DNA of 37,809 nucleotides from Streptomyces viridosporus (GTDB lineage: Bacteria; Actinomycetota; Actinomycetes; Streptomycetales; Streptomycetaceae), in the NCBI RefSeq assembly GCF_002078235.1, contig NZ_MSGP01000430.1:1-37809 (forward strand). The letters run 5' to 3'. Below are positions 31,144 through 37,809 of this stretch, in pieces. A model generated the notes under the pieces. That model did no database searches. It saw only the letters and a list, made by a program, of their open reading frames with translations, and was not told where the DNA came from. Each line of letters opens with the position of its first letter. Position 1 is the first letter of the stretch. Made by a program: the position numbers and the translations under genes.

Positions 31144-32843
31144 GCCGGCCCTCGGTTCTCTGGGTTCTTCTCGGTGCTTTCCCCGGCCCGGGAGACGGCT
31201 GCCACCGTCTCGGGGTCGAGGTTGAACAGGGTGCGCAGTGCGTCGGCGTACCCGGCGCCGCCGGGCTCGGCTGCGAGCTGCTTGACCCGTACGGTCGGCG
31301 CGTGCAACAGCTTGTCGACCACCCGCCGTACGGTCTGTGTGATCTCCGCGCGGTGCTTGTCGTCGAGGCCGGGCAGTCGCCCTTCCAGGCGGGCGATCTC
31401 ACCGGCGACCACGTCCGCGGCCATGGTGCGCAGGGCGACCACGGTCGGCGTGATGTGCGCCGCCCGCTGCGCCGCCCCGAAGGCCGCGACCTCATCGGAG
31501 ACGATACGCCTGACCTGGTCCACATCGGCAGCCATCGGAGCGTCCGCGGAGGCCTCCGCGAGCGATTCGATGTCGACCAGCCGCACCCCGGCGAGGTGGT
31601 GCACGGCCGCGTCGACGTCGCGCGGCATCGCGAGGTCGAGCAGGAACAGCACGGGCTCCGGACGCGGCGGTTCGGCCACCGGCTCCGGGCGGCGCAGCTC
31701 GGGGATCCGGCCGGCGCTCGTCGCGGTGGCGGCCAGCGCGCCGATCAGCTCGGCGTCGGCCTCGGGGCCGCGCTTCCCGGCCTCCCTGCGGTCGACCGTG
31801 CCGCCGGCGACCCATGCGGCGTGCTGCTCCAGCGTCGCCGCGTCCATGCCGGCGACGGCCGCCTCGCCCATCACGGAGAAGCCGGGCTGCACGGCGGACA
31901 GCTCCAGCGGACAGCCTTCCTCGGCGCCGACGGAGGGGGGCGCCGACGAGGCCGGTACGTCCGGGGAACGCTCGTCGGGGGCGACGGCCGGCTGCTCGCC
32001 GGTACGGCCCTGCACCGCGGCGGCGACGGCGTCGGCCGTCAGGACGAGCCCGGTCGCGCCGGTGCAGGAGACGACGACGTCGGCACGTGTCAACTCGTCC
32101 GGCACCGATCCCATCGGTACCGCGCGGGCCAGGACGTCCGTGTCGTCGTCCTCGGTCAATATCTGTGTGAGGCGCTCGGCGCGCTCGTGCGTGCGGTTGG
32201 CGACGACTATCTCGGCGACACCGGCCCGCGCGAGGGTGGCCGCGGCCAGCGACGACATCGAACCGGCGCCGATGACCAGGGCCTTCTTGCCCCGGGCCCA
32301 GCTCCCGACGTCCGTGCCGGCGGCGAGCTGCTCCAGGCCGAAGGTGACCAGGGACTGCCCGGCGCGGTCGATGCCGGTCTCGGAGTGGGCGCGCTTGCCG
32401 ACCCTGAGCGCCTGCTGGAACAGGTCGTTCAGCAGCCGGCCGGCGGTGTGCAGCTCCTGGGACCGGGCGAGCGAGTCCTTGATCTGGCCGAGGATCTGGC
32501 CCTCGCCCACGACCATCGAGTCCAGTCCGCAGGCCACCGAGAACAGGTGGTGGACGGCCCGGTCCTCGTAGTGCACATAAAGATAAGGAGTGAGCTCCTC
32601 CAGGCCGACCCCGCTGTGCTGGGCCAGCAGCGTGGACAGCTCGGCGACACCGGCGTGGAACTTGTCCACGTCGGCGTAGAGCTCGATGCGGTTGCAGGTG
32701 GCGAGCACCGCGGCCTCGGCGGCCGGTTCGGCGGCGACCGTGTCCTGCGCGAGCTTGGCCCGCGCGTCCGGGTGCAGCGAGGCCCGCTCCAGCACGCTGA
32801 CCGGGGCGCTGCGGTGGCTCAGTCCGACGACGAGGAGACTCAT
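31140..32843 (-). CDS. hemA: Glutamyl-tRNA reductase
   Basis: The 567-aa NADPH-dependent enzyme reduces Glu-tRNA to glutamate-1-semialdehyde, the committed step of C5-pathway haem synthesis. The catalytic nucleophile is C50 in LATCNRIELY. GEGQILGQIKDSLARSQ and the Rossmann segment ALVIGAGSMSSLAAATLA follow, then ANRTHERAE and the C-terminal dimerisation helices. The protein is longer than the usual 420-460 aa because of a Pro/Ala-rich insertion of about 100 residues near 275-390, before EPVLFLLDLAMPRDVD. The ATG start overlaps the rex stop by four bases. Because rex precedes it, its expression is tied to redox state. Confidence 0.96.
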   Translation of the reverse strand: MSLLVVGLSHRSAPVSVLERASLHPDARAKLAQDTVAAEPAAEAAVLATCNRIELYADVDKFHAGVAELSTLLAQHSGVGLEELTPYLYVHYEDRAVHHLFSVACGLDSMVVGEGQILGQIKDSLARSQELHTAGRLLNDLFQQALRVGKRAHSETGIDRAGQSLVTFGLEQLAAGTDVGSWARGKKALVIGAGSMSSLAAATLARAGVAEIVVANRTHERAERLTQILTEDDDTDVLARAVPMGSVPDELTRADVVVSCTGATGLVLTADAVAAAVQGRTGEQPAVAPDERSPDVPASSAPPSVGAEEGCPLELSAVQPGFSVMGEAAVAGMDAATLEQHAAWVAGGTVDRREAGKRGPEADAELIGALAATATSAGRIPELRRPEPVAEPPRPEPVLFLLDLAMPRDVDAAVHHLAGVRLVDIESLAEASADAPMAADVDQVRRIVSDEVAAFGAAQRAAHITPTVVALRTMAADVVAGEIARLEGRLPGLDDKHRAEITQTVRRVVDKLLHAPTVRVKQLAAEPGGAGYADALRTLFNLDPETVAAVSRAGESTEKNPENRGPA

Positions 32844-33613
32844 GCCGGCATCACGGCGGGCACGTCCCCGTCGGGTCCCTGGTCGGTGCCGGACTCCTCG
32901 CGGGCGGCGGCCGGGACGGCGGTCTCGGCGGCGACCCCGGTCGTGGCCTCCTCGCCGGCCTTGCGCTGCTCGTGGAAGGCGAGGATCTGCAGCTCGATGG
33001 AGAGGTCCACCTTGCGCACGTCGACGCCGTCCGGGACGGACAGCACGGTGGGCGCGAAGTTCAGGATGGAGGTGACGCCGGCGGCCACGAGCCGGTCGCA
33101 GACCTGCTGGGCGGCGCCCGCGGGGGTCGCGATCACGCCGATCGAGACGCCGTTGTCCCGGATGATCGATTCCAGCTCGTCGGTGTGCTGCACCGGGATC
33201 CCGGCGACGGGCTTTCCGGCCATCCCTGGGTCGGCGTCGATGAGCGCGGCGACCCGGAAACCACGGGAGGCGAAGCCGCCGTAGTTGGCGAGTGCGGCAC
33301 CGAGGTTGCCGATTCCTACGATCACAACCGGCCAGTCCTGGGTCAGGCCGAGTTCACGGGAGATCTGGTACACGAGATACTCGACGTCGTAGCCGACGCC
33401 CCTGGTCCCGTAGGAGCCGAGGTAGGAGAAGTCTTTGCGCAGCTTCGCGGAGTTGACGCCCGCGGCGGCCGCCAGCTCCTCCGAGGAGACCGTGGGCACC
33501 GAGCGCTCGGAGAGCGCGGTGAGGGCGCGGAGGTACAGCGGAAGCCTGGCGACGGTGGCCTCGGGAATCCCTCGGCTACGGGTCGCCGGTCGGTGAGTTC
33601 GGCCAGTTGCCAC
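32840..33613 (-). CDS. rex: Redox-sensing transcriptional repressor Rex
   Basis: The 257-aa protein has an N-terminal winged helix (IPEATVARLPLYLRALTAL...VNSAKLRKDFSYLGSYGTRGVGYDVEYLV) and a Rossmann domain (VVIVGIGNLGAALANYGG, then LIDADP) that binds NADH or NAD+. Rex represses respiratory and other genes when NADH/NAD+ is low and releases DNA when NADH rises. The start is GTG at 33611-33613, six bases after AGGAG; longer readings cross the operator. A Rex operator lies 77 bp upstream, so it probably represses its own operon including hemACD. Confidence 0.97.
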   Translation of the reverse strand: MATGRTHRPATRSRGIPEATVARLPLYLRALTALSERSVPTVSSEELAAAAGVNSAKLRKDFSYLGSYGTRGVGYDVEYLVYQISRELGLTQDWPVVIVGIGNLGAALANYGGFASRGFRVAALIDADPGMAGKPVAGIPVQHTDELESIIRDNGVSIGVIATPAGAAQQVCDRLVAAGVTSILNFAPTVLSVPDGVDVRKVDLSIELQILAFHEQRKAGEEATTGVAAETAVPAAAREESGTDQGPDGDVPAVMPA

Positions 33614-33689
33614 GGTGCTCCTGCGGGTAGAGCGGGGCTTCGGGCGGTCATACGTCCCCGGACCGCCCCGTCGAATGCAGGCTATGTCT

Positions 33690-33707
33690 TTGTGAACGCG
33701 TGCACAA
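33690..33707. promoter_or_regulatory. Rex operator (ROP) upstream of rex
   Basis: TTGTGAACGCGTGCACAA differs from a perfect dyad at only one base pair and matches the Rex consensus TTGTGAAnnnnTTCACAA well. It lies 77 bp upstream of the rex start, so autoregulation of rex-hemACD is expected. Confidence 0.85.
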
Positions 33708-33932
33708 AGATGGTGTCCGATTTGCCCGGCCAACGTGACCGGGGTCACGAAACCCCGGGGCCGTCGCGTGGAACCGGCGCACCCGCACCGCCGCTCCTTG
33801 ACTTCTGGGGGCAAAACCGCACACCTTCCTCTGTGAATCCCGCCCCCGAGACCAAGTCACCATCGATCCTAAGCGACTTTCCGGTCCGTTTGGACTGATC
33901 GGTCAGTTGATCGTCCGGGCGGCCCGAACGCC

Positions 33933-34223
33933 TCAGGGGCCGGTGAGGGCGCCGCGGAGGCGGTCCTCGTTCACGCGCCAGAAGGTGTGCTGCCGGCCGT
34001 CGACGAGCACGACGGGGATCTGCTCCCAGTACCGCTCGTGCAGGTCCGGGTCCTGGGTGATGTCCTTCCGCTCCCAGCGGACGCCGAGCTCACCGCACAC
34101 CTTCTCCACCACCACCTGCGCTTCGTCGCACAGATGGCAGCCGGGCTTGCGGACGAGGGTGACGAGCCGGTCCCGCGGGGCGGCCGGGGTGTTGCGGCGG
34201 AAAAGAGGGCTCATACCGGCCAT
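33933..34223 (-). CDS. Glutaredoxin-like thiol-disulfide protein
   Basis: The predicted 96-aa protein has a thioredoxin-fold pattern: RLVTLVRKPGCHLCDEAQVVVEKVCGEL with the CHLC active site at about residues 29-32, then the cis-Pro segment WEQIPVVLVDGRQ. It belongs to the DUF836/glutaredoxin family and probably acts in cytoplasmic thiol exchange. Starts at ATG 34223 (MAGMSPLF) and 34214 are both possible and neither has a strong ribosome binding site. It is divergent from the HAD phosphatase gene. In this Streptomyces neighbourhood it is usually found next to rex. Confidence 0.85.
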   Translation of the reverse strand: MAGMSPLFRRNTPAAPRDRLVTLVRKPGCHLCDEAQVVVEKVCGELGVRWERKDITQDPDLHERYWEQIPVVLVDGRQHTFWRVNEDRLRGALTGP

Positions 34224-34319
34224 TGTCGCGCGCGGCCTTAACGACACGGACGCGAAGAGTTCACGACGTGCGAACGTCTCGGGTCCGGAACCACCGTCCG
34301 GACTGGCTATGCTCACGCC

Positions 34320-35231
34320 ATGGCCGCTCTAGGATGGCTCACTCCCCGTAGGCGTTCCGCCACGGCGCGGAGCGTGTTGGCAGGCGAGGCCTCTGCGGAG
34401 GCAGCACGCAAATCCACCCAGGACGTTTCCGACCGCGAACCGGAGTTCCCGGTTCACGGCGACGACCGGGCTGCCGCGTTCTTCGACCTGGACAACACGG
34501 TGATGCAGGGCGCGGCCCTGTTCCACTTCGGGCGGGGCCTGTACAAGCGGAAGTTCTTCGAGACGCGCGAGCTGATGCGGTTCGCCTGGCAGCAGGCGTG
34601 GTTCCGGCTGGCGGGCGTCGAGGACCCCGAGCACATGCAGGAGGCCCGCGACTCGGCCCTGTCGATCGTCCAGGGCCATCGCGTCTCCGAGCTGCAGTCC
34701 ATCGGCGAGGAGATCTACGACGAGTACATGGCCGAGCGGATCTGGCCGGGAACGCGGGCGCTCGCCCAGGCGCACCTGGACGCCGGACAGCGGGTGTGGC
34801 TGGTCACGGCGGCACCGGTGGAGATCGCCCAGGTGATCGCACGCCGGCTGGGGCTGACCGGGGCGCTGGGCACGGTGGCGGAGTCGATCGACGGCGTGTA
34901 CACGGGCAAGCTGGTGGGCGAGCCACTGCACGGGCCGGCCAAGGCGGAGGCGGTGCGCGCGCTGGCGCTCGCGGAGGAACTGGACCTGAGCCGCTGCGCG
35001 GCGTACAGCGATTCGCACAACGACATCCCGATGCTGTCGCTGGTGGGCCACCCGTACGCGATCAACCCGGACGCCAAGCTCCGCAAGCACGCGCGCCGGA
35101 TGGACTGGCGCCTGCGCGACTACCGCACCGGCCGCAAGGCGGCGAAGGTCGGCATCCCCGCGGCGGCGGGCGTGGGCGCGGTGGCGGGCGGCACGGCGGC
35201 GGCCATCGCCCTGCACCGCAAGCGCCGCTGA
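34320..35231 (+). CDS. HAD-IB family phosphatase
   Basis: The 303-aa HAD-superfamily hydrolase is of subclass IB, the SerB/CicA-like group. Motif I is AAFFDLDNTVM with the nucleophile Asp; motif II is VWLVTAAPVEIAQ; motif III/IV is AKAEAV and CAAYSDSHNDIPML with the acidic pair. The C-terminal end is a Gly/Ala-rich hydrophobic helix (GIPAAAGVGAVAGGTAAAIAL) followed by basic residues, so it may be membrane-anchored. The N-terminal 40 residues are polar and poorly conserved. The substrate is unknown. The start ATG follows no strong ribosome binding site, and the gap to the divergent glutaredoxin gene is 96 bp. Confidence 0.9.
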   Translation: MAALGWLTPRRRSATARSVLAGEASAEAARKSTQDVSDREPEFPVHGDDRAAAFFDLDNTVMQGAALFHFGRGLYKRKFFETRELMRFAWQQAWFRLAGVEDPEHMQEARDSALSIVQGHRVSELQSIGEEIYDEYMAERIWPGTRALAQAHLDAGQRVWLVTAAPVEIAQVIARRLGLTGALGTVAESIDGVYTGKLVGEPLHGPAKAEAVRALALAEELDLSRCAAYSDSHNDIPMLSLVGHPYAINPDAKLRKHARRMDWRLRDYRTGRKAAKVGIPAAAGVGAVAGGTAAAIALHRKRR

Positions 35232-35382
35232 AACGATCGTCCCGATCGTCCGGGGGCAGGAGCACCGCCCCGCCGGGGAACCCGGCCAATCCGACTGCTC
35301 TACCCCGCAACCCCTCTGCCCAGTCCTGTTGGCTGCACACGGCCACAACTCGTCCCGTACCGAACCGGAACACGAAGAATTC

Positions 35383-35401
35383 CGGTCACCAATCGGTCAC
35401 C
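35383..35401. promoter_or_regulatory. MtrA-like direct repeat upstream of bldN
   Basis: CGGTCACC occurs twice, at 35383-35390 and 35394-35401, 11 bp apart, so GTCACC is repeated with a 5-bp spacer. This matches the GTnACC-N5-GTnACC form reported for the response regulator MtrA. It lies about 185 bp before the bldN start in a 355-bp gap with no gene. Confidence 0.5.
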
Positions 35402-35586
35402 CTTCGATGGGCGAGAGGACGTCAACCGGTTACGGAAGCGACGTAATCGACGATTTGAGCAACTGGGCGTAGCAGCGCCTGTACGAAGCGTTATTCTCCT
35501 CAGACGCAAACCGGTACCCCTCCGTCGCCACGACGGGTGAAAGGTTCCGTACTGCACGTGATGGAAGCTCTGCCTCTGGGAGTCCC

Positions 35587-36417
35587 GTGTATCCACACGT
35601 CGGGGTTGACGCCTCGGGCCTGGCTGCGCTGCGCGCGACAGTCGTGAGGGCCCGGGACACGTTGCGCGGCATCGTCCCCACCGCGTACACCGTCCCCGCT
35701 TTCGCCATCGCCCCCGTCGGTCCGTGCTACGCCCTCGCCGACGGCCTCGAGCAGGTGCCGACGCGCAGCGCCGTCGTCGAGGGGCGGCGGTCGGGCGACG
35801 GGCGGACGGTCGGCCGGCGGGGACGCCCCTCCGGCCCGGCCGCCGCGCGCCGTCCCGCCGCCGACAGCGACAGCGCCCGGATGATGGACCTCGTGGAGCG
35901 CGCCCAGGCCGGCGAGGCCGAGGCCTTCGGACGGCTCTACGACCAGTACAGCGACACCGTGTACCGGTACATCTACTACCGGGTGGGCGGCAGGGCGACC
36001 GCCGAGGACCTCACCAGCGAGACCTTTCTGCGGGCGCTGCGCCGCATCGGCACCTTCACCTGGCAGGGGCGCGACTTCGGCGCCTGGCTCGTGACCATCG
36101 CCCGCAACCTGGTCGCCGACCACTTCAAGTCCAGCCGCTTCCGGCTCGAGGTCACCACCGGGGAGATGCTCGACGCCAACGAGGTCGAGCGGTCCCCCGA
36201 GGACTCCGTCCTCGAATCGCTGTCCAACGCCGCCCTCCTCGATGCCGTACGACGACTCAACCCCCAACAGCAGGAGTGCGTCACGCTCCGATTCCTCCAA
36301 GGCCTCTCCGTCGCCGAGACCGCCCGCGTGATGGGCAAGAACGAGGGCGCCATCAAGACCCTCCAGTACCGGGCCGTCCGCACCCTCGCCCGGCTCCTCC
36401 CGGACGACGCGCGCTGA
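35587..36417 (+). CDS. bldN: ECF sigma factor BldN with N-terminal pro-region
   Basis: The 276-aa sigma factor has an N-terminal extension of about 98 residues beginning MYPHVGVDASGLAALRATVV, typical of BldN, which is made as a precursor and trimmed. Region 2 is ERAQAGEAEAFGRLYDQYSDTVYRY...ARNLVADHFKSSR and region 4 is LNPQQQECVTLRFLQGLSVAETARVMG. BldN directs aerial-hypha genes, including the chaplins and rodlins, in Streptomyces. The start is GTG at 35587; a GGGAG site precedes it closely. rsbN, its specific anti-sigma, lies downstream on the same strand. Confidence 0.97.
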   Translation: MYPHVGVDASGLAALRATVVRARDTLRGIVPTAYTVPAFAIAPVGPCYALADGLEQVPTRSAVVEGRRSGDGRTVGRRGRPSGPAAARRPAADSDSARMMDLVERAQAGEAEAFGRLYDQYSDTVYRYIYYRVGGRATAEDLTSETFLRALRRIGTFTWQGRDFGAWLVTIARNLVADHFKSSRFRLEVTTGEMLDANEVERSPEDSVLESLSNAALLDAVRRLNPQQQECVTLRFLQGLSVAETARVMGKNEGAIKTLQYRAVRTLARLLPDDAR

Positions 36418-36501
36418 CCGGAGCGGCCGGAGCACTCTCCGACACATTCAACTCACGTTCCGTGAAACCCCGTTGGCTTCCCCATTCGGTCGTCCGGCGT
36501 C

Positions 36502-36530
36502 CGTAACCCAAGTGCCGCGCCGCTCGTTGT
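36502..36530 (+). promoter_or_regulatory. BldN-type promoter upstream of rsbN
   Basis: CGTAAC at 36502-36507 and CGTTGT at 36525-36530, 17 bp apart, match the consensus reported for BldN-dependent promoters (CGTAAC-N16-CGTTGA) except for one base and about one base of spacing. It lies about 130 bp upstream of the rsbN start and would form a negative feedback loop. Confidence 0.7.
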
Positions 36531-36658
36531 GCGGGATACAGGCTCCCTGCGGCCACCCCTGACCGGCTCCGATCACCCGATCGTGTGGACACGGCCGGGG
36601 TGTGGAACCCTCAGGCCCCCCGGGGAGTCGACCGTCATGACGAGAGGAGGTGCCGCCA

Positions 36659-37809
36659 GTGATCGCGAACGTATCGGCGCACCGGCGGGCGAACGCCTTC
36701 GCCCAGGCCCTGGAGGAGCAGTCCGACCGGGACCCGGCGGCCGAGCAGTCCGAAGGACCGGCCCCGGCCACCGGGGAGAGCGAGCGGGCACGGCTGCTCA
36801 CACTCGCCTCCGGTCTCGGCGCACTGCCCAAACCGGAGCTGGACCCCGAGGTCAAGGTCGTCCAGCGGGCCCAGCTGGTGGCCGCGTTCGAGGCCATGCT
36901 CCAAGAGGGCACCGCGGCGGGCGAGGCGACGGACCGGTCCGTGCCCGAACAGCGCTCGCGCCGGGCCCGGGGCACCCACCGGGCGACCCCCCTGGGCAGA
37001 CTGCGACCGCGCTCACGGCTGGCCAAAGGGCTCACCGCGGGCGGACTCAGCGTCGGTGTCGCCGCCGGCGCCCTCGGCGGAGCCGCCGCCGCCAGTTCCG
37101 ACGCCCTGCCCGGCGAATCCCTGTACGGCCTCAAGCGCGGCATCGAGGACGTCAGGCTCGGCCTCGCCGACGACAACACCGAGCGCGGCCGGATCCATCT
37201 CGACCACGCCTCCACCCGCCTCAGCGAGGCCCGTCGGCTGATGGAGCGCGGACGCAGCGGCCCGCTCGACCACGAATCCCTCGGCGAGATCCGCCGCACC
37301 CTGTCCGGCATGCGGCACGACGCCTCCGAGGGCCACCGGCTGCTGCGCGAGGCCTACGCACGCGACCCGGACTCCCTGGGCCCCATGCGGACGCTCTCCT
37401 CCTTCTCCCACGCGCACCGCGAGACCTGGGGCACCCTGCGCGACCAACTGCCGGTGCAGTTGGGGGACGTCAGTGAGCAGGTGTCGTCGGTGTTCGACGC
37501 CATAGAGCAGGACGTCGCCCCGCTGCAGTCCCTGCTCCCCGCGCCCCCGTCCCGGAAGGACGGCGCCGACGAACGGCAGCGCGGCTCCGGTCCGACGCCC
37601 GGCACCCCGTCCGCCACGGGCCCCTCACCGGCGCCCAGTACCAGCAGCGGCGACGGCGCTTCCGACGGGAGCGGCACCGGCAGCCAGGGGCCCAGCAGCT
37701 CCGCCGGCACCGACGCCGAGGACGACGGCCTGCTCGGCGGCAACACCGGCGACCTGCTCGACCCGCCCCGGGAGAGCGGCGCCGACACGTCGCCGCAGGC
37801 CCCGGGAGG
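36659..37809 (+). CDS. rsbN: Anti-sigma factor RsbN (3' end outside the window)
   Basis: The frame is open from GTG 36659, preceded by GAGAGGAGG, to the window end, giving 383 codons without a stop. The N-terminal cytoplasmic region (about 1-120), with VSAHRRANAFAQALEEQ and PELDPEVKVVQRAQLVAAFEAM, would bind BldN. A single membrane helix follows at about 123-146 (AKGLTAGGLSVGVAAGALGG). The outside part has DUF5667 features, DALPGESLYGLKRGIEDVRLGL, then a helical region and a Pro/Ser/Gly-rich tail. RsbN is the known BldN-specific membrane anti-sigma. The size beyond the window is unknown. Confidence 0.93.
   Translation, partial: MIANVSAHRRANAFAQALEEQSDRDPAAEQSEGPAPATGESERARLLTLASGLGALPKPELDPEVKVVQRAQLVAAFEAMLQEGTAAGEATDRSVPEQRSRRARGTHRATPLGRLRPRSRLAKGLTAGGLSVGVAAGALGGAAAASSDALPGESLYGLKRGIEDVRLGLADDNTERGRIHLDHASTRLSEARRLMERGRSGPLDHESLGEIRRTLSGMRHDASEGHRLLREAYARDPDSLGPMRTLSSFSHAHRETWGTLRDQLPVQLGDVSEQVSSVFDAIEQDVAPLQSLLPAPPSRKDGADERQRGSGPTPGTPSATGPSPAPSTSSGDGASDGSGTGSQGPSSSAGTDAEDDGLLGGNTGDLLDPPRESGADTSPQAPG

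Overview
This window looks like a piece of a Streptomyces chromosome. The evidence is the very high GC and strong third-position GC bias, the developmental pair bldN-rsbN, the rex-hemA-hemC-hemD operon with a Rex operator, a class I lysyl-tRNA synthetase divergent from argS, several Streptomyces-type families (DUF2637, DUF3558 lipoproteins, XRE/DUF5753 with DUF397), and frequent GTG/TTG starts. No rRNA, tRNA or CRISPR array was found.

Layout. 1-2.2 kb: possible tail of an upstream gene, a MarR regulator, a YnfA-like small membrane protein, two tandem-repeat blocks and an SDR oxidoreductase. 2.4-4.6 kb: a free-standing LAGLIDADG homing endonuclease with a C-terminal Myb/SANT-like domain, convergent with an RtcB RNA ligase. 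4.8-8.1 kb: two DUF3558-type lipoproteins and a DUF2637 membrane protein. 8.2-12 kb: lysS and argS, divergent. 12-16.2 kb: a zinc alcohol/formaldehyde-type dehydrogenase, a small hypothetical, glpK and glpF. 16.6-17.6 kb: hemB.

17.6-28.4 kb is a block of accessory genes lying between hemB and the rest of the haem operon. It holds small membrane proteins, an MFS exporter with a terminator-like leader hairpin over its ribosome binding site, a winged-helix protein with a Pro/Val/Ala repeat linker, an SRPBCC protein, a SUKH-like protein, a truncated RiPP-type PCMT methyltransferase overlapping a 5'-truncated HATPase, an XRE/DUF5753-DUF397 pair, and a compact three-gene operon: SeqA-like/RAMA DNA-binding protein, DUF262 protein and HipA-like kinase.

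28.4-33.7 kb is the haem operon: rex, hemA, hemC and hemD, each overlapping the next by 4 bp, behind a near-perfect Rex operator. This links tetrapyrrole synthesis to NADH/NAD+ state. 33.9-37.8 kb carries a glutaredoxin-like protein, a HAD-IB phosphatase, the ECF sigma factor gene bldN, and its anti-sigma gene rsbN, which the window end cuts. A BldN-type promoter precedes rsbN and an MtrA-like direct repeat precedes bldN.

The most interesting candidate for an undescribed system is the RAMA-DUF262-HipA operon at 25.08-28.38 kb. It joins a domain known from restriction and modified-DNA systems, a GmrSD-type DUF262 protein, and a toxin-type Ser/Thr kinase that has no usual HipB partner.
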